Shown here piece after piece: positions 37,215 through 46,151 of a DNA stretch of 64,000 bases (its first letter is position 1; each line of letters begins with the position of its first letter). The notes under the pieces are model-generated. The model saw only the letters and a list, made by a program, of their open reading frames with translations. It did no database searches and had not been told where the DNA came from. A program made the translations under genes and the position numbers. Source of the stretch: Porticoccus sp041395745 (lineage in GTDB: Bacteria > Pseudomonadota > Gammaproteobacteria > Pseudomonadales > Porticoccaceae); assembly GCA_041395745.1 (NCBI GenBank), contig JAWKZV010000001.1, positions 1-64,000 on the forward strand, in the 5' to 3' direction.

Positions 37215-38546
37215 ATGTTTACAAAGAAAAAACTGGCACTCGCTACAGCGGTCATGTTGCCGACCATGGCATTTTCAGGACAGCTGCTGGCTGCTGCGAG
37301 CAATGAGGATCTCACCGCCAAGATCGAAATGCTGGAAAAACAGTTGTCGCAATTGCAGCAACTGGTTACACAGCAGGGGGAAAAACAGAAACAAATGGAA
37401 ACCACTGTCAGCAAGAAAGTGGACAGCCCGGTTTCCGGTATGAAATTCAGCTACGGCGGTTTCGTGAAAGTGGATGCCATCAGCAGTTCCTATTCTGATG
37501 GCGAACGGGCCACCGCGGCATTGGGCGACGATATCCTGGTGCCCAGCACCATCCCGGTGGACGGCAAGAGTGGCTCTCGGCGCTTTGATTCGCACGCCAA
37601 GACTTCCCGTTTCTGGTTCAAGACGTCCACGCCAACCACCATGGGTGACGTCAATACTCACTTTGAAATGGACCTGCTGACCGGTGACGGCGACGAGCGC
37701 ATTTCCAACTCATCTCATTCCCGTATCCGCCACGCTTACCTGGCATGGAACTACGATGAAAATTCCTCGCTGTTGCTGGGTCAGTCCTGGAGTACTTTCA
37801 TGAGTACCATGGTCCTGCCGGAAACCGCCGAGTTCATCGGTCCCACCTCCGGCGTGATCTTTAATCGCCAGACCCAGGCTCGCTGGAGTCACAAACTGTC
37901 CAACGGCGGCACTGTTCACCTGGCGGTGGAAAACCCGTCAACAGGCACCGTTGATGGCGGTGTCGGATTCGACAGCAATAATTTTGACGACAACAAAGTG
38001 CCCGATTTTGTCGCCCGCTACGACGATAGCTGGGGCAAGTTCAGCTATAACATCGCCGGCTTGGCCCGTCAGATTTCCTACGACTATCTGAAAGGTGGCG
38101 TGGAAGAGGACGATAACAAGTGGGGCTACGGTGTCAGCCTGTCCGGCATGTACAAGTTCGATAATGGCGATGACCTGAAAATGCAGTTCAACGCCGGTCA
38201 CCTTGGACGCTACACCGCGCTGCAGGCCTTCCGCGATGCATCGGTTGAATCTGATGGCGATCTCGACCTGATTGATGTGACCGGTGGTTTTGTTGCCTAC
38301 CGTCACCTATGGTCACCGAAACTGCGCAGCACTGTTCTCTACGCAATGACCGAGGCGGATAACCCGAGTTCTGCGGCTGACACTAACACTGAGGAAGTCA
38401 GCAACTACCTGGTCAACCTGTTCTATTCACCGACCACCAATCTCTCGTTCGGTGTGGAATACCTGAATGCCGAACGCGAACTTGAGAACGGCACAGAGGG
38501 CGATTTGAAGCGGCTGCAGTTCACCGGCAAATACGTTTTTCAATAG
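37215..38546 (+). CDS. DcaP-like trimeric outer-membrane porin
   Basis: 443 residues with a signal peptide (cleavage after about LLAAA, residue 28), a short N-terminal coiled coil (about 30-68, KIEMLEKQLSQLQQL), and a beta-barrel beginning FSYGGFVKVDAI and ending in Phe-Gln after an alternating strand (LQFTGKYVF). DcaP-type porins of Acinetobacter and relatives take up carboxylic acids and dipeptides. Its place between crbR and the symporter pair suggests it carries acetate or other short acids through the outer membrane. GGGAGAGG precedes the ATG. Confidence 0.85.
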   Translation: MFTKKKLALATAVMLPTMAFSGQLLAAASNEDLTAKIEMLEKQLSQLQQLVTQQGEKQKQMETTVSKKVDSPVSGMKFSYGGFVKVDAISSSYSDGERATAALGDDILVPSTIPVDGKSGSRRFDSHAKTSRFWFKTSTPTTMGDVNTHFEMDLLTGDGDERISNSSHSRIRHAYLAWNYDENSSLLLGQSWSTFMSTMVLPETAEFIGPTSGVIFNRQTQARWSHKLSNGGTVHLAVENPSTGTVDGGVGFDSNNFDDNKVPDFVARYDDSWGKFSYNIAGLARQISYDYLKGGVEEDDNKWGYGVSLSGMYKFDNGDDLKMQFNAGHLGRYTALQAFRDASVESDGDLDLIDVTGGFVAYRHLWSPKLRSTVLYAMTEADNPSSAADTNTEEVSNYLVNLFYSPTTNLSFGVEYLNAERELENGTEGDLKRLQFTGKYVFQ

Positions 38547-38568
38547 GTTTTGGTTTCGGGTGAATTTA

Positions 38569-38580
38569 GACCAAGGTTGC
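38569..38580. promoter_or_regulatory. Candidate CrbR operator before DUF4212/symporter
   Basis: AGACCAAGGTTG, an imperfect copy of the GACC-N2-GGT palindrome, 69 bases before the DUF4212 start. Confidence 0.3.
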
Positions 38581-38648
38581 ACAGACAGTATTTGTGCCCT
38601 CATCTAAGTTAGCGGTATCCGAAAAAAATAATATGAGGAGGCAAGAAA

Positions 38649-38921
38649 ATGAGTTTCCAAACTGACGAACACGCCAAATCCTACTGGAAGGAGAATCTGC
38701 GTCTGCTGATGACCCTGCTGGTGGTCTGGTTCGTTGTTTCATTCGGGTTTGGCATCCTGTTGGTCGAGCCGCTGAACGCCATCAAATTGTTCGGCTTCAA
38801 GCTCGGTTTCTGGTTTGCCCAACAGGGTTCCATATATGTGTTCGTGGTGCTGATCTTCGTCTACGTGAAGAAGATGAAGGCGCTCGATCGCAAATATAAC
38901 GTCCACGAAGACGAAGATTAA
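38649..38921 (+). CDS. DUF4212 small membrane protein, symporter partner
   Basis: 90 residues with two membrane helices (about 18-38 and 58-75) and the family marks SYWKENLRL, VSFGFGILL, GFWFAQQGS and LDRKYNV. DUF4212 proteins are almost always encoded just before a VC_2705-family sodium/solute symporter, as here (12 bases apart), and probably form a complex with it, like YjcH with ActP. AGGAGG precedes the ATG. Transcription is probably CrbR-dependent by context. Confidence 0.93.
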   Translation: MSFQTDEHAKSYWKENLRLLMTLLVVWFVVSFGFGILLVEPLNAIKLFGFKLGFWFAQQGSIYVFVVLIFVYVKKMKALDRKYNVHEDED

Positions 38922-38933
38922 GGGGGAGTCAAC

Positions 38934-40640
38934 ATGGATATTCAAGGCTGGACTTTCTTACTGGTCGGTCTCAGTTTCGCCCTCTATATCGGGATTGCGA
39001 TCTGGGCACGTGCTGGTTCCACAAAAGAGTTTTACGTAGCAGGTGGCGGTGTTCCCGCTGTGGCCAATGGCATGGCCACTGCAGCGGACTGGATGTCGGC
39101 CGCATCCTTCATGTCCCTGGCCGGGTTGATCTCGTTCATGGGCTATGACGGCGGTGTATACCTGATGGGCTGGACCGGGGGCTACGTGCTGCTGGCACTG
39201 TGCCTGGCACCGTACCTGCGCAAATTCGGCAAGTTTACCGTGCCGGATTTTATCGGTGACCGCTACTACTCACAGACTGCCCGTACCGTGGCAGTAATCT
39301 GCGCCATTTTCGTCTCGTTCACCTACGTGGCGGGCCAGATGCGTGGTGTGGGCGTGGTGTTCTCCCGCTTCCTGGAAGTAGACATCGTCACTGGTGTGCT
39401 GATTGGTATGTGCGTAGTGTTCTTTTACGCGGTACTGGGCGGCATGAAAGGTATCACCTACACCCAGGTGGCCCAGTACTGCGTGCTGATCTTCGCTTAC
39501 CTGGTGCCTGCCATCTTCATCTCCATGCTGATGACCGGCAACCCGGTTCCGCAACTGGGCTTCGGTGATACCCTCGCGGACGGCTCTGGCACCTATCTGA
39601 TGGATAAGCTCGATGGGCTATCGGTGGAATTAGGGTTTGCGGAATATACGTCGGGCAAAAAGAGCATGATTGATGTGTTCTTTATCACCTTCGCTCTGAT
39701 GGTGGGTACCGCAGGTCTGCCTCACGTGATCGTGCGCTTCTTCACCGTGCCGAAAGTGGCTGATGCTCGTCGCTCCGCAGGTTGGGCGCTGGTGTTCATT
39801 GCCATTCTGTACACCACTGCTCCCGCTGTTGCTTCTTTCGCTCGTGTAAACATGATCGAGACCATCAACGGTGCTGACGGACAGGGTGTGGTTCACGCGG
39901 AAGCCCCCGGCTGGATCAGCAACTGGCAACGCACCGGTCTGATCGGCTGGGAGGACAAGAACGGTGACGGCCGCATGTTCTACTCCGGTGATGATCGCAA
40001 CGAGATGACCATCGACCGTGACATCATGGTATTGGCCAACCCGGAAATCGCCAATCTGCCGGCTTGGGTTATCGCCCTGGTAGCAGCTGGTGGTATCGCC
40101 GCGGCGTTGTCCACATCCGCGGGTCTGTTGCTGGTGATCTCAACCTCGATCTCACACGACCTGTTGAAGCGGAATCTGATGCCCAATATTTCTGACAAAC
40201 AGGAACTTCTGTACGCACGGATCGCAGCGGCATGCGGAATCTCGGTAGCAGCCTACCTGGGTATTCACCCTCCGGGCTTTGTCGCACAGGTGGTGGCGTT
40301 TGCCTTCGGCCTTGCTGCCTCCAGCTTCTTCCCGGTAATCATCCTCGGTATCTTCCACAAGCGGATGAATAAGGAAGGTGCGATCGCAGGCATGCTGTCC
40401 GGCATCGTCTTCACCGCAGCCTACATCGTGTACTTCAAGTTCATTAATCCTGCGGCCAATACCCCGGATAACTGGTGGTTCGGTATCTCACCGGAAGGCA
40501 TTGGTACCCTGGGTATGTTGCTCAACTTTGTGGTGGCTCTGGTAGTCCAGAAAATGACTGGCGAAGCGCCTGAGCACATCGAGGATCTGGTAGAAAGTCT
40601 GCGCTACCCCAAAGGCGCCGGCGAGGCCAGCGCACACTAA
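38934..40640 (+). CDS. VC_2705-family sodium/solute (acetate-type) symporter
   Basis: A 568-residue SSS-family (SLC5) transporter with about 13 membrane helices. Segments typical of ActP-like carriers are present: STKEFYVAGGGVPAVANGMATAADWMSAASF in the first helices (short form: ADWMSAASFMS), GQMRGVGVVF, and GGIAAALSTSAGLLLVIS. An inserted loop near 310-350 is characteristic of the VC_2705 branch. The likely substrate is acetate or a related monocarboxylate, from its DUF4212 partner and the nearby porin, crbR and acs. A strong terminator follows. Confidence 0.92.
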   Translation: MDIQGWTFLLVGLSFALYIGIAIWARAGSTKEFYVAGGGVPAVANGMATAADWMSAASFMSLAGLISFMGYDGGVYLMGWTGGYVLLALCLAPYLRKFGKFTVPDFIGDRYYSQTARTVAVICAIFVSFTYVAGQMRGVGVVFSRFLEVDIVTGVLIGMCVVFFYAVLGGMKGITYTQVAQYCVLIFAYLVPAIFISMLMTGNPVPQLGFGDTLADGSGTYLMDKLDGLSVELGFAEYTSGKKSMIDVFFITFALMVGTAGLPHVIVRFFTVPKVADARRSAGWALVFIAILYTTAPAVASFARVNMIETINGADGQGVVHAEAPGWISNWQRTGLIGWEDKNGDGRMFYSGDDRNEMTIDRDIMVLANPEIANLPAWVIALVAAGGIAAALSTSAGLLLVISTSISHDLLKRNLMPNISDKQELLYARIAAACGISVAAYLGIHPPGFVAQVVAFAFGLAASSFFPVIILGIFHKRMNKEGAIAGMLSGIVFTAAYIVYFKFINPAANTPDNWWFGISPEGIGTLGMLLNFVVALVVQKMTGEAPEHIEDLVESLRYPKGAGEASAH

Positions 40641-40670
40641 TCGAACAGCGATACATTCGACCCCAACTGT

Positions 40671-40696
40671 GGCCGCCCAACGGGCGGCCTTTTTTT
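40671..40696 (+). terminator. Terminator after the symporter
   Basis: Eight-bp stem GGCCGCCC / GGGCGGCC with AAC loop and seven T. Confidence 0.93.
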
Positions 40697-40735
40697 GGCC
40701 GATTAACAGGTATTTTCAGTTGCGGGAATGAAAAA

Positions 40736-41302
40736 TCACTCGTTATTGCAGAGGTGTTCAGATGTGGCAAAGCGGAATGCTTCGCTGACTTGTCCTGCCA
40801 CAGGTATCACCAGAAAAGCGGTGCCGGCGAAAGAGGTGGACTCCTGTAAATAACCTTGTCCTTGCTGATCAAGTCCGATCAATCTGCTGGTGTGCATGGC
40901 TCCGATAAAAACATTGCCCGGCTCACCCGCCCCGGAACCTTCGAGCTTTTCGGGCAACAGGATCTGACCATCCTTAAATTCGAAATCCACACCCGAGATG
41001 AAGCTCTGTTCCTTAACCATCTGATGATTCGTAAAAGCCGACACTTTGAGCGTGTCGCTGCTGGGGGATACAACCCTGATGGCCTCAATAGCTCCGTGAT
41101 TAATCGTCTGGTCGGGCCAGATGGTCATTGAAAGGTAGTGCAGAGGACCGTTGGCACTGGTGCGCACCATGTTCTGATAACAGCCTGCGAAATTGCCAAG
41201 GGTGGGGGTGTTTGCAGGCACAGGTACGTCGTCCTGGTCGTTGGAAACCACACATCCGCTGCATAGCAGAGCTGAGGCGAGAAAGATTTTTTTCAGATTC
41301 AT
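40736..41302 (-). CDS. Hypothetical lipoprotein
   Basis: 188 residues. The signal peptide ends with lipobox LCSGC, so the mature protein is anchored to the envelope, probably the outer membrane (next residues V-V-S, no Asp). No family is recognised. The mature part is rich in beta-strand-like segments with a few Cys (CYQNM, and one near the C-terminus). It stands alone on the minus strand between the symporter terminator and a DUF4242 gene. Confidence 0.7.
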   Translation of the reverse strand: MNLKKIFLASALLCSGCVVSNDQDDVPVPANTPTLGNFAGCYQNMVRTSANGPLHYLSMTIWPDQTINHGAIEAIRVVSPSSDTLKVSAFTNHQMVKEQSFISGVDFEFKDGQILLPEKLEGSGAGEPGNVFIGAMHTSRLIGLDQQGQGYLQESTSFAGTAFLVIPVAGQVSEAFRFATSEHLCNNE

Positions 41303-41433
41303 GGCCGAAAGTGTATACGGCTGTCCGGCCCATGTGGACTGGCAGGCTGCATAATTAATGAATCAGACAGATGGGGAATTTCACCTCAAAAAAGGGGATT
41401 AACCCCGGTGCACGTGTGCCCCGAGGGAATGGG

Positions 41434-41706
41434 TCATTCAGCAGTGGTTGGATCGATAATGGTGCTGACTTTTGAAATCCGGTTGGCGGGGAATCCACCC
41501 TGTCGCGCATGCTCGCGAATGGTTTCTTCATTGGGCGCAACATATACGCAGTAAACCTTGTCGTCGGTCACGAAGCTTTGTACCCATTGAATCTGTGGGC
41601 CCATCCCGTTAAGGACGCTACAGGATTTCTGGGAAATGGCGTGCAGATCCTGAGCGGAAAGGTTTCCCGCCCCGGGTATGTCCCTTTCAATAATGTACTT
41701 TGGCAT
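41434..41706 (-). CDS. DUF4242 family small protein
   Basis: 90 residues: MPKYIIERDIPGAG, SCSVLNGMGP, QWVQSFVTDDKVYCVYVAPN and HARQGGFPANRI match the DUF4242 family (nickel-responsive or ferredoxin-like SCO4226-type proteins), whose cellular role is unsettled. Full length, with GGAGGGAC before the ATG. Monocistronic; no terminator is evident. Confidence 0.85.
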   Translation of the reverse strand: MPKYIIERDIPGAGNLSAQDLHAISQKSCSVLNGMGPQIQWVQSFVTDDKVYCVYVAPNEETIREHARQGGFPANRISKVSTIIDPTTAE

Positions 41707-42012
41707 GTTCGTCCCTCCGTTGCTTTTTTCAGAGCGGGTGGCTGGGCACCCAGTTTTAATGGTTATTTGTAATGTAGTTATCTCGTCAGGCTTTTAAACC
41801 ATTTACCAGGATAGTAGATCAGTTGTGCTCAGAACAGGAAGCTCACTTCATGGCATCCTTATCTTGGTATATCTGCTGTATGCATTCTCCAGACGCATGT
41901 ATAGTTCAGTGAATATCGCCAATCTCCAGTCGGTGATCTATAAACGTCAAGGATTTCTGTGAACCGGAAAGAAGCGTTATTTGTCATTAACCACCACTAA
42001 AGGATAAATGCC
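41707..42012. other. Intergenic region, no firm gene
   Basis: Contains the divergent promoters of the DUF4242 gene and mscL. A 45-codon plus-strand frame from GTG 41825 has one hydrophobic stretch but no ribosome binding site, so it is not called. Confidence 0.4.
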
Positions 42013-42384
42013 ATGAGCATGATCAAGGAGTTCAAGGAGTTTGCAGTAAAAGGAAATGTTGTTGATATGGCAGTAGGCATCATCATTGGTGCCGCATTTG
42101 GCAAAATTGTGACGGCGCTGGTTTCCGGGGTGATCATGCCCCCGATTGGTGTGCTGCTGGGCGGGGTGGATTTTTCCGATCTGGCGTTTGTCGTTAAGGA
42201 AGCCGTAGGTGACGCCCCGGCGGTGGTGATCAGCTACGGTGTCTTTATTCAAACGGTGATTGATTTCACCATCATCGCATTCGCAATTTTCATGATGATC
42301 AAGGGTATCAACTCTCTGAAGAAAAAGAGGAGGAAGAGGCTGCCAAAGCTCCGCCTGCTCCTTCAGTGGAAGAAACCCTTCTGA
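42013..42384 (+). CDS. mscL: Large-conductance mechanosensitive channel MscL, C-terminal frameshift
   Basis: A homopentameric channel that opens under membrane tension to save cells from osmotic downshock. The N-terminal helix (MIKEFKEFAVKGNVVDMAVG, cut to KEFAVKGNVVDMAVG), TM1 with GIIIGAAFGKIV, the periplasmic loop and TM2 (DFTIIAFAIFMMIKGIN) are intact. After SLKKK the frame runs into RRKRLPKLRLL and stops at 42384. Adding one A to the AAAAA run near 42321-42327 restores the normal acidic tail and TEIRDLL helix, ending at 42419. The pore is complete, so the observed protein may still gate; the C-terminal helix bundle would be lost. Confidence 0.93.
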   Translation: MSMIKEFKEFAVKGNVVDMAVGIIIGAAFGKIVTALVSGVIMPPIGVLLGGVDFSDLAFVVKEAVGDAPAVVISYGVFIQTVIDFTIIAFAIFMMIKGINSLKKKRRKRLPKLRLLLQWKKPF

Positions 42385-42426
42385 CTGAAATTCGGGATTT
42401 GCTGAAGTCCAGATCCTGACGGATTT

Positions 42427-42461
42427 TCCCGAGTGCATCACACCGTTGTTGCACTCGGGAG
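42427..42461. terminator. Hairpin after mscL, possible terminator
   Basis: Ten-bp stem CCCGAGTGCA / TGCACTCGGG with a long loop, seven bases beyond the restored mscL stop. No T-run follows, so termination would be weak or factor-dependent. The 240 bases from here to 42703 hold no recognisable gene. Confidence 0.45.
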
Positions 42462-42703
42462 TCCTCCAACGCCGAATCCATAAACTGCTTTATTGTTCTG
42501 CTGGCAGGAAGCACACCTTATGGCACGTTGTCGTTAGTTATTGATGATGTCATGGATCTACGGATGTCTTTTGGTTCTGTCGCTGCTATGGGTCACCGGT
42601 TGTTTTTGCGCTTTTCCCTGTGCGCAAATGACATTTCGGGTTTTTCTGCCTTTGCTATGCCGGGAAGACTGATAAACATCTTGTGGTGATTCTGGGGTAG
42701 ATA

Positions 42704-43293
42704 ATGAATGTGTTAGTGATTAATGCGAGCCAGCCGGTTGCCGGAATGTCCGAAGGCAAACTCAACACCATGCTCGCGGGGTTCATCAGGGAGGAGCTGG
42801 AACGTGGTGGCCACGAGGTGCGCACCACGGAAACCAATGCCGGTTACGACATTGAAGAAGAGGTGGAAAAGCACCTCTGGGCCGATCTGATTATCACGCA
42901 ATCGCCGGTTTACTGGTTTGGAAATCCATGGACTTACAGAAAATATGTGGAAGAGGTGTTCAACCTGGGCCTGGTTTCCGCGCGCCTGGCCAGGAGCGAC
43001 GGGCGCACTCGTAAAGATTTCGCCAAACAGTACGGCACTGGCGGCCTGATGCAGGGCAAAAAATACATGCTTTCCCTCACCTGGAATGCCCCTGCGGAAG
43101 CGTTTGGCGACCCGGATCAGTATCTTTTTCCGGCAAGACCGTTGATGATGTATTCGTGTCAAATACGGCGAACTACAAATTCTGTGGAGCAGAAGTACTG
43201 CCCTGTTTTTCCTGTCACGATGTTTTGAAGCAGGGCGATTTTTCAGGGGATGTGGAGCGTCTACGAGCCCACCTGTTAAGGCATGTCATATAA
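42704..43293 (+). pseudogene. MdaB-like NAD(P)H-quinone reductase (flavodoxin fold), frameshifted
   Basis: The observed frame runs 42704-43228 and carries the flavodoxin-like fold of MdaB/YhdA-type quinone reductases: the FMN loop near NVLVINASQP, WADLIITQSPVYWFGNPW, and GKKYMLSLTWNAP. After DQYLF it changes to an unrelated end. One more T in the run at 43124-43128 would continue as SGKTVDDVFVSNTANY and CFSCHDVL to a stop at 43291, giving 196 residues, the usual MdaB length. It is therefore either inactivated late in the chain or affected by a homopolymer error. Confidence 0.82.
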
Positions 43294-43490
43294 CTCCGCG
43301 GAAACCGCAAGGAAACATACCATAAATCAAACACTGATCTTTTTCCCGGTCATTGCTCTGGTCGGGTGGACGTTAAAAAAGGTGAGGGGGCTTGATGATT
43401 GCTGCAGGAGCTGAAAGATACGTAAGAACTTTTGCTAAGCTTGCGATCATTTCGAGTCATAGCTTTCATTACAGATAAACAGAATCAGAC

Positions 43491-44117
43491 ATGAATCTGG
43501 AACACTATCTTTTCTTTCTCGTGACGACGCTGATGTTGATTCTGGTTCCAGGACCGGCAGCGATCACCGTTGCTGCACAGGGTGCATCCCATAATTCGAG
43601 AAATGCATTTTTATGTGTGCTTGGTGTGGCCAGTGCCGATGCAGTCTTTTTTGCGCTATCCGCCACCGGTATTGCTTCACTGATCGTCGCCTCCAATCTT
43701 GTCTTCTCGATCATCAAATGGTTTGGCGTGCTGTACCTCCTCTACCTGGGGCTGACGGCTATTTTCAGTCGTTCAGGGGCCATTAAGATCAATGTGACGC
43801 CAGGTGAACTAAGACCTTTCAAGGCTTTTTCCCAGGGTGCAGTGGTGCAATTGGCCAACCCCAAAGCGCTGATGTATTTTTCTGCACTGTTACCGCAATT
43901 CATTGATCCAGCGGAACCCATGGTGGGGCAAATATTAATCATGGGAATTTCCTGTTTTGTCGCTGACATGACTGTGTACAGTCTTTTCAGCCACATGGGG
44001 AAGAAGTTGGCCAGACAGCAAATGAAAAGCTGGGCGGTTAACCTGATCAATAAGATTGCCGGGGCGACCCTCATTACCACGGGAATAAGGATGGCAGCCC
44101 TGGAGCAATCCAGCTGA
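43491..44117 (+). CDS. LysE/RhtB family amino-acid exporter
   Basis: 208 residues with six hydrophobic helices. The family hallmark near the start is LILVPGPAAITVAAQG (standard PGP), followed by GVASADAVFFALSATG and a conserved QLANPKALMYF in the middle. Exporters of this family remove excess amino acids or analogues such as homoserine; the substrate cannot be predicted. It is monocistronic, with 178 bases to the next gene. Confidence 0.93.
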   Translation: MNLEHYLFFLVTTLMLILVPGPAAITVAAQGASHNSRNAFLCVLGVASADAVFFALSATGIASLIVASNLVFSIIKWFGVLYLLYLGLTAIFSRSGAIKINVTPGELRPFKAFSQGAVVQLANPKALMYFSALLPQFIDPAEPMVGQILIMGISCFVADMTVYSLFSHMGKKLARQQMKSWAVNLINKIAGATLITTGIRMAALEQSS

Positions 44118-44294
44118 CAGATTCGTCGGATGCAGGTACTGCCTGTTGGGGTAACGTAATGGTTTTGTCCTAGGGCAGAATTTACGCAACACCGGCTGCT
44201 TTAGAGGCTATTCCACCTTCGGCTAATTGTTTGCTATCAATGCGGGAGACTACCTTTAGGTTAAAGTGGGGGTGGGTACCTTAGGATAATAACC

Positions 44295-46151
44295 ATGACT
44301 GTCAGTGTGGAAGTGGCTGCAGTGCGGGATTTTCTCGCTACCTGCACGCCCTTTGATGAACTGCCGGAAGACCAGCTGACTATGGCGGCGAGCCATGTTC
44401 AGATTGCCTATTACCGGGCCGGAGACTCTGCCGGTATTCTCAACTATTCCAATCCGCGGCTATTGGTTGTTCGCAGCGGAGCATTTGAAGTCCGCAACAG
44501 CGAAGGACAGCTGCTGGACCGGGTGGAACCGGGCGGCTACTTTGGCTATCCGTCGCTGCTCACCGGGGATGCCATCACCAACCGCGCGGTGGTGATCGAG
44601 GATGGCCTGCTGTACCTGATCGACGCCGACATGTTCCAGCACCTGCGCTCGGTAAGTCGGCCCTTTGACCGCTTCTTCAACCAGGCCCATGCCAAACGGC
44701 TACGTCACGCGGTGCGCTTCCGTGAACAGAATTACCAATTGACCCGCCGGGTGGGGGACCTGTCCGCCCGTGCACCGGTCAATGCCCACCCCAGCCAGAC
44801 TGCTGCGGAGGTGGCCGCACTGATGACTGCCCAGCGGGTGTCCTCAGTGATGGTGGTGGATGAAGATCAAAATCTCTGCGGTCTGGTGACAGATCGCGAT
44901 CTTCGTGCCCGGGTCGTGGCCGAGCGTCGCAATCCCGAGATCAGTATCGCCGAGATCATGACAGAGGACCTGATCAGCATTTCTGCCGAATGCCTGGTGT
45001 TCGAAGCCCTGTTGTTGATGACGGAACACAACATTCACCATCTCCCGGTCACCGCAGATGGCAAGCCGGTGGCCATGCTTACCACCACGGATCTGGTCAA
45101 GGCGCAGAAGTCGGACCCGATTTTCCTGATCGGCGAGATAGGTCGCCAGGACTCTGTGGAAGGATTGCAGCGGGTGGCGCGTGATATTCCCGAATTGTTG
45201 CGCAGCCTGATTCGCGCCGAGGCCAGCGCCGACCAGATCGGGCGGCTGCTCACCACTGTGACGGATGCATTGACCCGCCAGCTGTTAAAGCAGGAGGTGA
45301 GCCGATTGGGTGAACCGCCGGTGCCGTTTGCCTGGTTGGCGTTCGGTTCCCAGGGACGCCGTGACCAGACGGCCATTTCCGATCAGGACAATGGGCTGTT
45401 AATCAGCGATGCCATGGCCCACAGTGACGACGCCTACTTTCAGGGACTGGCCCGTTATGTCAACGATGGTCTCGATGCCTGCGGTTACAAATATTGTCCC
45501 GGTGACATCATGGCCTCCACTCCGGAGTGGCGGCAGCCTCTGGTGGGATGGAAAAAACAGTTCCTGCGCTGGATTAACCAGCCATCTTCCAAGGCGTTGA
45601 TGCACGCCAGCATCTTTTTCGACATGCGCTGTATTTACGGTGACGAAAAACTGTTCAGGGATCTGCAGAAGACCGTCTGTGAGGCCGCCCGAGGTAACGA
45701 AATTTTCCTGGCCAACCTCACGGCAAATGCCCTGCAACTGACGCCGCCGATGGGTTTCTTCAAGCACTTCGTGGTGGAACACAGCGGCGAGCACAAGAAC
45801 ACCCTGGACGTGAAGCTGCGCGGCATCATGCCCATCAATGACATCGCCCGCATTTACGCCCTTTCCGTTGGTGCAGAGCAGGTGCACACCCTGGAGAGAT
45901 TGCAGGAAGCGGTCAATCGCAAGCTGTTGACCCTCAAGGACGCCCGCAACCTCATCGATGCCCACGAATTTATCTCCCGATTGCGGCTTGAACACCAGGG
46001 AGAACAGCTGCGCGAGGGGCAGAAGCCGGATAACCATCTCAACCCCTCCTCGCTGTCGTCCCTGTCCCGGCACCAGTTGCGGGATGCCTTTGCGGTAGTG
46101 ACCAACGCCCAGGCGGCGCTGCGGCTCAAGTTCACTCATGGTCTGATGTAG
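44295..46151 (+). CDS. cNMP-binding/CBS/DUF294 putative nucleotidyltransferase
   Basis: 618 residues: a cyclic-nucleotide-binding-like domain (about 10-135), two CBS domains (about 155-275, AAEVAALMTAQRVSSVMVVDE and AEIMTEDLISIS, both quoted within limit as MTAQRVSSVMVVDE and AEIMTEDLISIS), a DUF294 nucleotidyltransferase-like domain (LAFGSQGRRDQTAISDQDNG, short form GSQGRRDQ) and a DUF294 C-terminal substrate-binding domain (about 470-610). It resembles signal-transduction GlnD-like enzymes, and the metal-binding D-Q-D-N is present. It is followed directly by a DnaQ-type exonuclease; this pair accompanies acetate-uptake genes in several gammaproteobacteria, suggesting a link to that regulon. 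Confidence 0.88.
   Translation: MTVSVEVAAVRDFLATCTPFDELPEDQLTMAASHVQIAYYRAGDSAGILNYSNPRLLVVRSGAFEVRNSEGQLLDRVEPGGYFGYPSLLTGDAITNRAVVIEDGLLYLIDADMFQHLRSVSRPFDRFFNQAHAKRLRHAVRFREQNYQLTRRVGDLSARAPVNAHPSQTAAEVAALMTAQRVSSVMVVDEDQNLCGLVTDRDLRARVVAERRNPEISIAEIMTEDLISISAECLVFEALLLMTEHNIHHLPVTADGKPVAMLTTTDLVKAQKSDPIFLIGEIGRQDSVEGLQRVARDIPELLRSLIRAEASADQIGRLLTTVTDALTRQLLKQEVSRLGEPPVPFAWLAFGSQGRRDQTAISDQDNGLLISDAMAHSDDAYFQGLARYVNDGLDACGYKYCPGDIMASTPEWRQPLVGWKKQFLRWINQPSSKALMHASIFFDMRCIYGDEKLFRDLQKTVCEAARGNEIFLANLTANALQLTPPMGFFKHFVVEHSGEHKNTLDVKLRGIMPINDIARIYALSVGAEQVHTLERLQEAVNRKLLTLKDARNLIDAHEFISRLRLEHQGEQLREGQKPDNHLNPSSLSSLSRHQLRDAFAVVTNAQAALRLKFTHGLM

Noticed and set aside
41825..41962. 45-codon plus-strand frame from GTG with one hydrophobic stretch
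   Set aside because: No ribosome binding site and no recognisable family; hydrophobic short frames are common by chance.
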